From assembly GCA_964410915.1 (NCBI GenBank), contig CAYPIU010000012.1, positions 1 through 47,659 of the forward strand: 47,659 bases of DNA, in the 5' to 3' direction. A program made the translations under genes and the position numbers. Positions within the stretch are counted from its first letter, which is position 1. The number at the start of each line of letters is the position of its first letter. The notes under the pieces are model-generated. The model saw nothing but the letters and a program-made list of their open reading frames with translations. It was not told the DNA's origin and ran no database searches. Origin of the DNA: CAZFJG01 sp964410915. GTDB lineage: Bacteria; Synergistota; Synergistia; Synergistales; JAFGMB01. This document shows positions 1-7,108 of this stretch, piece after piece.

Positions 1-56
1 GATGGAAGTTGTTTTTGGAGGAGTCGCAAGTAACTCGGCCAGAAAGGTTGTTTCAC

Positions 57-95
57 CAAAAAAGGAGAGACCTTACATAAGGTCTCTCCTTTTTT
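57..95. terminator. Bidirectional Rho-independent terminator
   Basis: A 9-bp GC-rich stem (64-72 with 81-89) and an 8-nt loop are flanked by an A run on the left and a T run on the right. It can therefore end transcripts from either side. On the minus strand it follows the selenoprotein pair. On the plus strand it would close whatever gene lies left of the window. Confidence 0.85.
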
Positions 96-109
96 GCGTT
101 TACTAATGA

Positions 110-391
110 TCAGGATTTAAGTATCAATGTCCTCGCCCATGGAAAACCACCAAGGTCTATTGCAACTAAGTCGTTTTTAAAATCCATATAACCTGGGATC
201 CATACCTTGATATCTTCTTGAGAGATTCCAATATATTCATTAGAAGGTGCTGTACCATCCTCAACGAGGATAGTTTTTACATTTCCACGTCAACCTGCAG
301 AAACTGTTTTTTCGATAATCCTGAATTCTTTGCCCTTTTTTCTCATATATTCAAGAGCTTTTGGTGAAATATCAAGTGATAACTTGCTCAT
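110..391 (-). CDS. HesB/IscA-like selenoprotein (UGA at codon 34), second of a tandem pair
   Basis: This 93-residue protein is visible only if the TGA at 290-292 is read as selenocysteine. The frame starts at ATG 391 behind an AAAGAGG SD, runs open through codon 34 (TGA) and stops at a second TGA (110-112). The residues around the Sec read Ser-Ala-Gly-Sec-Arg-Gly, which lines up with the first conserved Cys of A-type Fe-S carriers (Gly-Gly-Cys-x-Gly). The following beta-rich part (VKTILVEDG, IKVWIPGYMDF) fits the HesB fold. A SECIS-like hairpin lies at 254-274. The neighbour at 420-731 has its Sec at the same residue number, which makes a chance stop very unlikely. No CxxC-type Cys pair remains at the C-terminus, unlike true IscA. 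The precise role is unknown; related small selenoproteins occur in anaerobes. The family name is my inference and a Sec reading is more certain than the function. Confidence 0.82.
254..274 (-). promoter_or_regulatory. SECIS element of selenoprotein gene 110-391
   Basis: Directly after the UGA, 15 nt of spacer lead into a hairpin with a 9-bp stem (one U-G pair) and the loop GUU. The loop G is 25 nt downstream of the UGA. Bacterial SECIS elements recognised by SelB usually have a G-U-containing apical loop at about 16-37 nt, so position and loop both fit. Confidence 0.75.
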
Positions 392-419
392 ATATAACCT
401 CTTTCCTGTTTCGTAAGAT

Positions 420-731
420 TTATCTTCTACATCCAGCATTGCTGCTTTTCAATGCACTGGATGCTACAAGATATGTATTCCACAAGTACCCCGCTGTCTG
501 AATATCAACAGTATCACTTATGAATTCCATATTTTCAGGAACCCAGACAGTGATGTATTCATCACTTAAAGGAAAAAAAGTACCATCTTCCGGTTTGCCA
601 TTCCCGACGAGAATAGCACTTCGAGCTGATCAACCGGAACCGACTATTCCCTCATAAAGATGAAAAGTTGTACCAGCCTGATATAAATATTCTTTAGCTT
701 TTTCTCCAATATTCAAATCAAATTTTTTCAA
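420..731 (-). CDS. HesB/IscA-like selenoprotein (UGA at codon 34), first of a tandem pair
   Basis: The protein has 103 residues when the TGA at 630-632 is decoded as selenocysteine. I chose the TTG start at 731 because a GGGGGTG SD sits 7 nt upstream; the frame then aligns with its neighbour without gaps up to the Sec, which is residue 34 in both. The Sec context is Gly-Ser-Gly-Sec-Ser-Ala. Downstream come segments typical of the HesB fold (SAILVGNGKPEDG, EYITVWVPENMEF). The protein ends in an Ala-Gly-Cys-Arg-Arg tail, so one Cys remains near the end where IscA-type carriers have their Cys-x-Cys. The gap to the next gene is 28 bp, so the two are probably cotranscribed. The Sec may serve a redox or metal-binding role; the function is not known from sequence. 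Confidence 0.85.
597..617 (-). promoter_or_regulatory. SECIS element of selenoprotein gene 420-731
   Basis: After the UGA, 12 nt of spacer precede a 9-bp stem (with U-G and G-U wobbles) closed by the loop GUC. The loop G is 22 nt from the UGA. Stem length, loop size and loop G-U match the hairpin in the sister gene although the sequence differs, which suggests the structure is conserved. Confidence 0.75.
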
Positions 732-1321
732 TATTTTACACCCCCATGGTATTAATAATTGAAATATACCATAGTAGGGTATACTTAGCAAGTTTTTATA
801 ATGGAAAATATTTGATAATTTTTATAAAGGCTTAGTTGAAAACGGTGATTGAAAAGCAACTGTATATTCTGGCCATTGTCACCATTGCCTCTGAATTATA
901 TTTATGATCTCCAGCAAAATCTCCACAACAATAAAATTTCAGAACCATCAGCAGAAAGATTTACTTAAATAATTATGAAAAGAACTGTATACACGTTTTT
1001 AATTCAACTTTCGCAGTATCTTGAAAATCAAAAAAACCTGCAAAGAATAATAAATATAAGAGATTCCAAAACTAAGGCAAAATATTTTGTCAGGATGGGC
1101 GCACCTCACGTCAGAAGGTGGATAACAGTATCAAAACAGATGGCCCGATGGGAAGGCTGTCCATACCACATTGCTATATCAGAAGACAAGTTCAATGAAT
1201 TCTTTACATTGTTCAAATTTCTTCTGCCTGTAAAGTTATAAAAGATTTTTGCTACTCCGTACCGCGAAAGGTGAGTTTTTAACTTAAAAATAATTAAAAA
1301 AGAAATCTTTTTTTTCATGCT
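732..1321. other. Gene-poor stretch with decayed or unassigned short frames
   Basis: No convincing gene is seen in these 590 bases. Three short frames compete. An 88-codon plus-strand frame (975-1241) and a 70-codon minus-strand frame (1106-1318) overlap and cannot both be real. A 38-codon minus-strand frame (832-948) contains a Cys-Cys-Gly-Asp motif. None has a good SD. The two minus-strand frames lie in series and read like pieces of one broken protein, so a degraded gene is my best guess. The left edge (732-780) should hold the promoter of the selenoprotein pair, but no clear consensus boxes are visible. Confidence 0.4.
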
Positions 1322-2254
1322 TCAGACAAGAAAGGTGCTATCCCATCCCCTTCTGCTGAAAAAGAAAATCATATCCTCAGGCAACGGTGCTTTGAATTGT
1401 TTTTCTGAAATTCTTGAAAATTCTTTCCCCAGGTCTGGAAAAGAAAGACACGATGCATGAAGCAAAGGCCTTTTTATCCCATATTGCCACCAGTGTCTGT
1501 TCTCATTTCTATTACCATATTTCTGGTCCCCGATAATGGGGAAACCCATATCTGCAAGGTGTACCCTTGCCTGATGTGATCTGCCAGTAACCAGCCGTAT
1601 TTCAACCAGTGAAAACTGACCATCAGTACAAAGCCTTTTGAAAATACTTATTGATGGCTTGCCATTACTGTCAACCACGACAGTATTTTTTGAGGGATCC
1701 TTGAAAAGTGGTTTATCGATCCTTCCTTCTTTGGGAATCTCACCACATACCACTGCAAGGTAATCCTTTCTTATCCTGTTCTGTTTCATCTCTTCCTGAA
1801 GTTTTCTAAGCATATTCCCTCCAAGAGCTATAAGGACAAGACCTGTAGTATTCCGGTCGAGACGGTTGACAAGGGCAGGCCTGAAATCTTCTGATAAAAC
1901 ATCCTTATCCGCCCATGAACGTGAAAGCAGGCTATCCTCACCTTTTTTTGAAGGTTGCGACAGAAGACCGGAAGGTTTGTTAACAACCCAAAGATCACTG
2001 TTTCTCCATACGGTTTCAAGCTTTTTATCAACTCCCCCTTCTTCCCGGGAGTCGGGTTTATCCCAGGGGACATAAACCTCCTGTCCCCTGGATAACCTTG
2101 TATCAAATGAAGCCTTTTTACTATCAACCCTTACCCTCCCCTTTCTGATGTTCTTCATCAGAGCACTAAGGGGAAGAGCAGGCCAAAGGCTTCTTATCAC
2201 CTTGTCGAGTCTTCTGCCGTCATGATTAGCGGACACAATAAACTTCCAGGACAT
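1322..2254 (-). CDS. RluA-family RNA pseudouridine synthase
   Basis: This 310-aa enzyme converts selected uridines in rRNA or tRNA to pseudouridine. Residues 1-70 look like an S4-type RNA-binding domain (DGRRLDKVIRSLWP, then KGRVRVDSKKAS). The catalytic domain shows the family motif as VNRLDRNTTGLVLIA, with the catalytic Asp in RLDR; the usual leading His is Asn here. Later conserved blocks are LVTGRSHQARVHLADMG and PIIGDQKYG, and LLHASCLSF near the end. The ATG at 2254 has a GAGG SD 7 nt away. It lies 58 bp downstream of the exoribonuclease gene on the same strand, so both may share a transcript. Which RNA position it modifies cannot be told. Confidence 0.9.
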   Translation of the reverse strand: MSWKFIVSANHDGRRLDKVIRSLWPALPLSALMKNIRKGRVRVDSKKASFDTRLSRGQEVYVPWDKPDSREEGGVDKKLETVWRNSDLWVVNKPSGLLSQPSKKGEDSLLSRSWADKDVLSEDFRPALVNRLDRNTTGLVLIALGGNMLRKLQEEMKQNRIRKDYLAVVCGEIPKEGRIDKPLFKDPSKNTVVVDSNGKPSISIFKRLCTDGQFSLVEIRLVTGRSHQARVHLADMGFPIIGDQKYGNRNENRHWWQYGIKRPLLHASCLSFPDLGKEFSRISEKQFKAPLPEDMIFFFSRRGWDSTFLV

Positions 2255-2312
2255 TTTAAAACCTCATGAATACTTTAAAAGAAACTCTAAAATACGGATC
2301 ATAACCATTTTG

Positions 2313-3371
2313 CTAACCTTCAACCCTCTCCAGATCTGGATCAGCTTCCTCACCGGACAGTTCTCTCCATTTCCAGAACCTGCGGCCTGTTGACTGGTTA
2401 TATTCAGAGATCTCTTTATCTTCCTCCAGATCATCTATGGAATTTTTATAACAGAAAAGCTTGAAATCCAGCTCATCAGCGGAAGAAACGATCATTGCTT
2501 CAAGTGTGGAAGGAAGGACCGGTGACCCGAATTCCTTACGGCCATGATGACTTAGCAAAATATGCCCAAGATGAAGAAAAAGATTTTCATCCAGCTCAAA
2601 CGCTTTAGAAAGCTCGGAGAACTTTGCATATCCCAAAGCAATATGATCATGAATAAAACCCGGTATTGAGATCCCCGGTGCAGGATTCAGGTTATACGCA
2701 TCGATTTTGCCGAGATCGTGCAGGAGACAACCCGCAACCACAATGTCATGATCCACGTCATAACATCCTTCCGTGTATGAAAGTGCAATATTCTTAGCAG
2801 AAGATGCCACCCGGACTGTGTGTTCCAGAAGCCCATGAACATAAGCGTGATGATGAGACACCGCCGCAGGAGCAACCCTGAAATCTTTCCATAATTCCCC
2901 AGTGAACACAAAGTCAAGAAAATCGGCTATTTGTCCAGAGCAGGATCCTTTAAGATCCGTAAAAGCTCTTTCCAGCCTGACAACAGGAACTGGCGACTTC
3001 TGAACAAAATCATGAGGAGGATACTCTGACTGGTGTACAAAATAGATAGCATTGAAGTTATACTGGGACTGTCCCCTGAATTCAACTACCTGACCCTGAA
3101 CTCCTACCGTGCATCCCTCAATTTCAACTATCTTTTCTGCAGGAAGTTCCCTATCCTTTATGGAAGGATCCTGCCGGTCAAGCCACTGTGCATTGGACCA
3201 GACCTTACCCTGGATCTGTCCCTGTTCATCCATTAATACAATATCCCAGAAAGTTTTGTTATTCCTGTCTTTTCGGCTATCGATCCTTGAAACAACTCCC
3301 CAGAGTTTAAATTTTTTTGAGGGGGGAAGCTTTTTGATCTCTGCCGTCTTCATATATTCTGCTTCAGACAC
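2313..3371 (-). CDS. YhaM-type 3'-5' exoribonuclease (OB fold + HD domain)
   Basis: The 352-aa protein has the YhaM layout: an N-terminal OB-fold nucleic-acid-binding part (about 10-105, with KLWGVVSRIDSRKDRNNKTFWDI cut here to its theme of a beta-barrel) and a metal-binding HD domain (about 165-320). The HD signature is clear: HHHAYVHGLLEHTVRVA followed by GCLLHDLGK, and LLSHHG further on. Enzymes of this kind degrade RNA or DNA from the 3' end using divalent metals. The start is GTG at 3371, chosen because GAGGTG lies 5 nt upstream; an ATG six codons later lacks a good SD. The region between it and the divergent aminotransferase (3372-3581) must hold both promoters. Confidence 0.85.
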   Translation of the reverse strand: MSEAEYMKTAEIKKLPPSKKFKLWGVVSRIDSRKDRNNKTFWDIVLMDEQGQIQGKVWSNAQWLDRQDPSIKDRELPAEKIVEIEGCTVGVQGQVVEFRGQSQYNFNAIYFVHQSEYPPHDFVQKSPVPVVRLERAFTDLKGSCSGQIADFLDFVFTGELWKDFRVAPAAVSHHHAYVHGLLEHTVRVASSAKNIALSYTEGCYDVDHDIVVAGCLLHDLGKIDAYNLNPAPGISIPGFIHDHIALGYAKFSELSKAFELDENLFLHLGHILLSHHGRKEFGSPVLPSTLEAMIVSSADELDFKLFCYKNSIDDLEEDKEISEYNQSTGRRFWKWRELSGEEADPDLERVEG

Positions 3372-3481
3372 TTTATCACCTCTTCAAAATACCTTTGCTA
3401 TCACGAATAATAACCCATCTTACCAATATTGGAAATAAAGATTGACATTATCATTGTGAACCGTTCCGCTGTTTGTTATAT

Positions 3482-3511
3482 TTGTAATGTTCTGATTAGT
3501 TTTAATATAAA
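3482..3511 (+). promoter_or_regulatory. Possible sigma-70-type promoter for the aminotransferase gene
   Basis: TTGTAA (3482-3487) and TATAAA (3506-3511) are separated by 18 bp, about 70 bp ahead of the ATG at 3582. This is a match by eye only in an AT-rich stretch. Confidence 0.3.
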
Positions 3512-3581
3512 ACAAGCAGTTATGTTTTATGCTATCATTTTCGTGTAACTTTATCATTTTGAATGAGGGGGATATCTATAA

Positions 3582-4796
3582 ATGAAGTTTTCTCAAAGGA
3601 TCCAGTCAATGCAGGCCTCACCAATAAGAAAACTTATTCCATACGCTGATGCAGCAAAATCGGAAGGGAAAAAGGTATATCATCTGAACATAGGCCAGCC
3701 TGATATCAAAACACCTCCAGGCTTTCTTGAAGCGATCAGGGACTTTTCACAGGAAGTCATCGCCTATTCAACTTCTCATGGCAGCCTTGAACTTATTGAC
3801 GCCATGAGGAATTACTACAAATCCTATAACATGGATTTCAGCAGGGAGAATATCCTGGTAACCAATGGAGGTAGTGAAGCACTTCTGTTTTCCTTCATGG
3901 CTATCTGTGACCCAGGGGATGAGATACTGATACCGGAACCTTTCTATGCCAACTATAATGCCTTCGGCGCATCAGTAAATGTCAAGATAGAACCCATCAC
4001 AACAAAAGCAGAAGAAGGTTTTCACCTTCCACCTGTTGATGAGATCCGAAAGAAAATAACTCCAAGGACAAGGGCTATTCTTATTTCCAATCCCGGTAAT
4101 CCCACAGGAGTAATTTACACAACAGACGAAATGAAGATGCTATCCGACCTTGCCCTTGAAAATGAGCTCTATATAATTGCCGACGAAGTCTACAGAGAAT
4201 TTGTATACGATGATCTTGAATATACCAGTTTTGGCAACCTTGAAGAAATCAGCGACCGGGTTATCCTTGTGGATTCCGTATCTAAAAGATACAGTGCATG
4301 CGGAGCAAGGATAGGATGTATCGTTTCGAGGAACACAGATCTTATGGCACAGATAATGAAACTCGCTCAGGGAAGACTCTGCGTACCAACTCTTGAACAG
4401 GTAGGCGCTGCAGCCCTCTATAATACTCCTGTTTCCTATCTCAAGGACGTCAATAAAGAATATCAGAAACGAAGAGATATTCTTTATTCCAAACTCAAGG
4501 AGATGCCCGGTGTTATCTGCGACGAACCTAAAGGCGCTTTTTACGTAGTAGCCAAATTACCCGTTGATGATGCTGAAAAGTTTGTTGTATGGATGCTTCA
4601 GCATTTTGATGTGGATGGAGAAACTGTTATGATGGCACCTGCTGCCGGATTCTACGCAACAAAAGATCTTGGTAAAAATGAAGTCAGACTTGCCTATGTC
4701 CTAAATCAGGATAACCTTTCCAAGGCAATGGATATTTTGAAAACAGGTCTGGAAACTTACCCAGGACGAGTCGAAGCGGCTGCTACTTCGGCATGA
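3582..4796 (+). CDS. Class I PLP-dependent aminotransferase (aspartate/aromatic type)
   Basis: This 404-aa fold-type I enzyme transfers amino groups from an amino acid to a 2-oxo acid. Visible motifs are the substrate-loop region LNIGQPDIKTPP (about 38-49), the cofactor-binding NGGSEALLF, the conserved NPGNPTG, the Asp-Glu of ADEVYREFVYDD, and the PLP lysine in SVSKRYSACGARIG. The length is normal for the family. A GAGGGGG SD lies about 10 nt before the ATG. It is a single-gene unit, ending at the terminator at 4819. Substrate is unclear; aspartate, tyrosine or a branched-chain donor are all possible, and the protein is unlike the two tandem aminotransferases at 14.3-16.8 kb. Confidence 0.88.
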   Translation: MKFSQRIQSMQASPIRKLIPYADAAKSEGKKVYHLNIGQPDIKTPPGFLEAIRDFSQEVIAYSTSHGSLELIDAMRNYYKSYNMDFSRENILVTNGGSEALLFSFMAICDPGDEILIPEPFYANYNAFGASVNVKIEPITTKAEEGFHLPPVDEIRKKITPRTRAILISNPGNPTGVIYTTDEMKMLSDLALENELYIIADEVYREFVYDDLEYTSFGNLEEISDRVILVDSVSKRYSACGARIGCIVSRNTDLMAQIMKLAQGRLCVPTLEQVGAAALYNTPVSYLKDVNKEYQKRRDILYSKLKEMPGVICDEPKGAFYVVAKLPVDDAEKFVVWMLQHFDVDGETVMMAPAAGFYATKDLGKNEVRLAYVLNQDNLSKAMDILKTGLETYPGRVEAAATSA

Positions 4797-4818
4797 TCTT
4801 CAGATTTTAATGAATTGA

Positions 4819-4849
4819 GGGTATCCCATAAAAAGGGGTACCCTTTTTT
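4819..4849 (+). terminator. Rho-independent terminator after the aminotransferase
   Basis: A 9-bp stem (4819-4827 with 4835-4843, one T-G pair), a 7-nt loop and a run of six T. It separates the aminotransferase from the AAA ATPase gene. Confidence 0.85.
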
Positions 4850-4939
4850 ATGGGAAAGATTTGCCTTACCCCTATCTCTTCAAGTAGACTCTCTATATTC
4901 GATTTTATTGAAAACTGACAAGAAAGAAGGTTAAACCAC

Positions 4940-7057
4940 ATGCCGCTCAAGGTTAAAGAGGCACTTTCCAAGGATGTAGGTAGATGCATCGCCAGGCTTG
5001 ATCCGGTAGATATGACCAGATATGGGATCAAGGAAGGACAGATAATAGAGATCGAAGGCAAACGAAGGACACCTGCTCGTGTCCTTTCCTGCGAATCAGG
5101 GGATAGAGGCGGAAGAAATATACAGATCGACGGGATAATCAGGGATAATGCCAACGTTGGACTCGATGAATTTGTTACAATTAACAAAGTAACATATTCA
5201 TTTTCTGAAAGTATCTCTCTGAGACCCATAACAACAATATCCCTTCTTGAGAAGGAAAAGGATGTTGAATATATAGCATCTCTTCTGGAAGGAATGCCTG
5301 TTACAAAAGGTGACAGGATCAGACTAACACTTTTCGGGACCAGAACATGCGATTTTAAGGTTGTAAGCACCCAGCCCCAGGGATTTGTTGTAATAAACAA
5401 GAGCACCTATATTTCACTTGAAAAGAAAACTTCCGGGCCTAACAAACTGGAACGGGTTTCTTATGAAGATATCGGTGGATTGGGAAATCAGATACAGAGA
5501 GTAAGGGAAATGATCGAACTTCCCCTGCGCTTCCCCCAGGTTTTCGACAGGCTTGGCGTGGAGCCCCCCAAAGGAGTTCTTCTATATGGCCCCCCGGGAA
5601 CAGGAAAAACAGTTATAGCAAGGGCAGTTGCCAACGAAACAGATGTCTATTTTACCCATATTTCAGGACCGGAGATAATCGGCAAATTCTACGGTGAAAG
5701 TGAAGAACGTCTCCGAAAGGTTTTCGAGGAAGCCCAGTCACATTCACCCGCAATCATTTTCATTGATGAGATCGATGCCATCGCACCTAAAAGGGAAGAA
5801 ATGGGCGGTGAAAAACAGGTTGAAAGAAGGGTCGTTGCTCAGCTTCTTGCTCTTATGGATGGGCTTGAATCGCGCGGACAGCTTGTTGTTATCGGCGCTA
5901 CAAATATACCTAACACACTTGATCCGGCTTTAAGGAGACCAGGGCGATTTGACAGGGAGATATCTATCCCTATTCCTGACAGAAAGGGCAGAAACGAGAT
6001 CCTTCAGATCCATACAAGGGGAATGCCACTTGATGAGGACGTAAATCTTGACAGGATATCAGAGATAACACATGGTTTTGTGGGCGCTGATCTTGAAGCC
6101 TTGACCAAAGAGGCTGCCATGTCCACCTTAAGACAGCTTTTACCCCAGATCAACTTTGAAATGGCCGAGATACCTTTCGAAAATCTTCTTGGTATGAAAG
6201 TTACCATGGATAACTTTATGGAAGCACTGAAAGAAGTTGAACCCTCAGCTATCCGCGAAGTTTTTGTAGAAATACCGAATGTAACATGGGATGACGTCGG
6301 GGGCCTTGAAGATATCAAGGAACAACTCAGAGAAGCTGTTGAATGGCCGCTTAAATATGAAGATACCTTCACAGAGTTCAAAGTTCAGCCACCTGTAGGC
6401 ATTCTTATCCATGGCCCTTCAGGTACAGGTAAAACACTGATCACAAAGGCTCTTGCCAATGAGAGCGGCGTAAACTTCATATCAGTCAAGGGCCCATCTC
6501 TAATGTCTAAATTCGTAGGAGAAAGTGAGAGGGCTATCAGGGAAGTTTTCAAGACCGCTAAACAGGCGGCTCCCACAATCCTTTATTTTGATGAACTTGA
6601 ATCTCTCGTCCCGGTAAGGGGAAAAACGACCGGGTCTGGATCTGCTTTTACAGAAAGAGTTATCAGCCAGTTCCTCGCGGAGATGGGAAGCATAGAAGAG
6701 CTTAAAGGTGTAGTAGTACTTGCCACTACTAATAGAATAGACCTTATAGACCCATCCCTTTTGAGCAGCGGTAGATTTGACCTTATACTCAAGGTTGGCT
6801 TACCCGATAAGAAGACACGCCGAAGGATATTTGAGATCCATCTCAAAGGTAAACCACTGGCACCGGACATTGACCTGGATAGACTCGCAGAACTTTCTGA
6901 TAAAATGGATGGCTCAAAAATAGGTTACATATGCAGAAAAGTATCAATGATGGCAATAAGAGATCACATACGTTCTGACAGGAAGATATCTCCACAGATA
7001 GAATGGTCGCATTTTGAAAAGACAATAAAGATTCTTGAAGATAACCGGGTTTTTTAG
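4940..7057 (+). CDS. Cdc48/VAT-like AAA ATPase with two ATPase domains
   Basis: The 705-aa protein has the archaeal VAT/p97 layout: an N domain (about 1-165), then two AAA modules. Such hexamers thread and unfold proteins with ATP in the cytoplasm. D1 has Walker A GPPGTGKT (217-224), Walker B IIFIDEIDAIAP and both Arg-finger residues in RRPGRFDRE. D2 has Walker A GPSGTGKT (from 492) and Walker B ILYFDELESLVP. In D2 the Arg-finger segment reads LLSSGRFD: Arg612 is kept but Ser609 stands where the first finger Arg is expected, so D2 hydrolysis may be altered. The D1 pore loop KFYGESE keeps an aromatic residue. The start has an AGAAGGT SD. The gene stands alone between two terminators, so partners are unknown. 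Bacterial members are less common than archaeal ones, and an old transfer from archaea is possible (inference). Confidence 0.9.
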   Translation: MPLKVKEALSKDVGRCIARLDPVDMTRYGIKEGQIIEIEGKRRTPARVLSCESGDRGGRNIQIDGIIRDNANVGLDEFVTINKVTYSFSESISLRPITTISLLEKEKDVEYIASLLEGMPVTKGDRIRLTLFGTRTCDFKVVSTQPQGFVVINKSTYISLEKKTSGPNKLERVSYEDIGGLGNQIQRVREMIELPLRFPQVFDRLGVEPPKGVLLYGPPGTGKTVIARAVANETDVYFTHISGPEIIGKFYGESEERLRKVFEEAQSHSPAIIFIDEIDAIAPKREEMGGEKQVERRVVAQLLALMDGLESRGQLVVIGATNIPNTLDPALRRPGRFDREISIPIPDRKGRNEILQIHTRGMPLDEDVNLDRISEITHGFVGADLEALTKEAAMSTLRQLLPQINFEMAEIPFENLLGMKVTMDNFMEALKEVEPSAIREVFVEIPNVTWDDVGGLEDIKEQLREAVEWPLKYEDTFTEFKVQPPVGILIHGPSGTGKTLITKALANESGVNFISVKGPSLMSKFVGESERAIREVFKTAKQAAPTILYFDELESLVPVRGKTTGSGSAFTERVISQFLAEMGSIEELKGVVVLATTNRIDLIDPSLLSSGRFDLILKVGLPDKKTRRRIFEIHLKGKPLAPDIDLDRLAELSDKMDGSKIGYICRKVSMMAIRDHIRSDRKISPQIEWSHFEKTIKILEDNRVF

Positions 7058-7064
7058 AAAACAA

Positions 7065-7097
7065 CATGGCGGCTTTCACAAGCCGCCATGCTTTTTT
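7065..7097. terminator. Strong terminator between convergent genes
   Basis: A perfect 11-bp stem (7065-7075 with 7080-7090), a 4-nt loop and a T run on the plus side. It ends the Cdc48-like gene transcript. On the minus strand the T-rich tail is interrupted, but the hairpin also follows the transglycosylase stop closely. Confidence 0.88.
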
Positions 7098-7108
7098 CTA
7101 CCCAAAAT

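Noticed and set aside
1..56. Possible end of a plus-strand gene, or start of a minus-strand gene, at the window edge
   Set aside because: Too few codons are visible and no frame has a clear SD or recognisable end. Only the terminator behind it is supported.
1060..1110. A third UGA read-through (TGA at the end of the 1106-1318 minus frame)
   Set aside because: No hairpin with a G-U loop lies at SECIS distance and the frame soon meets another stop.
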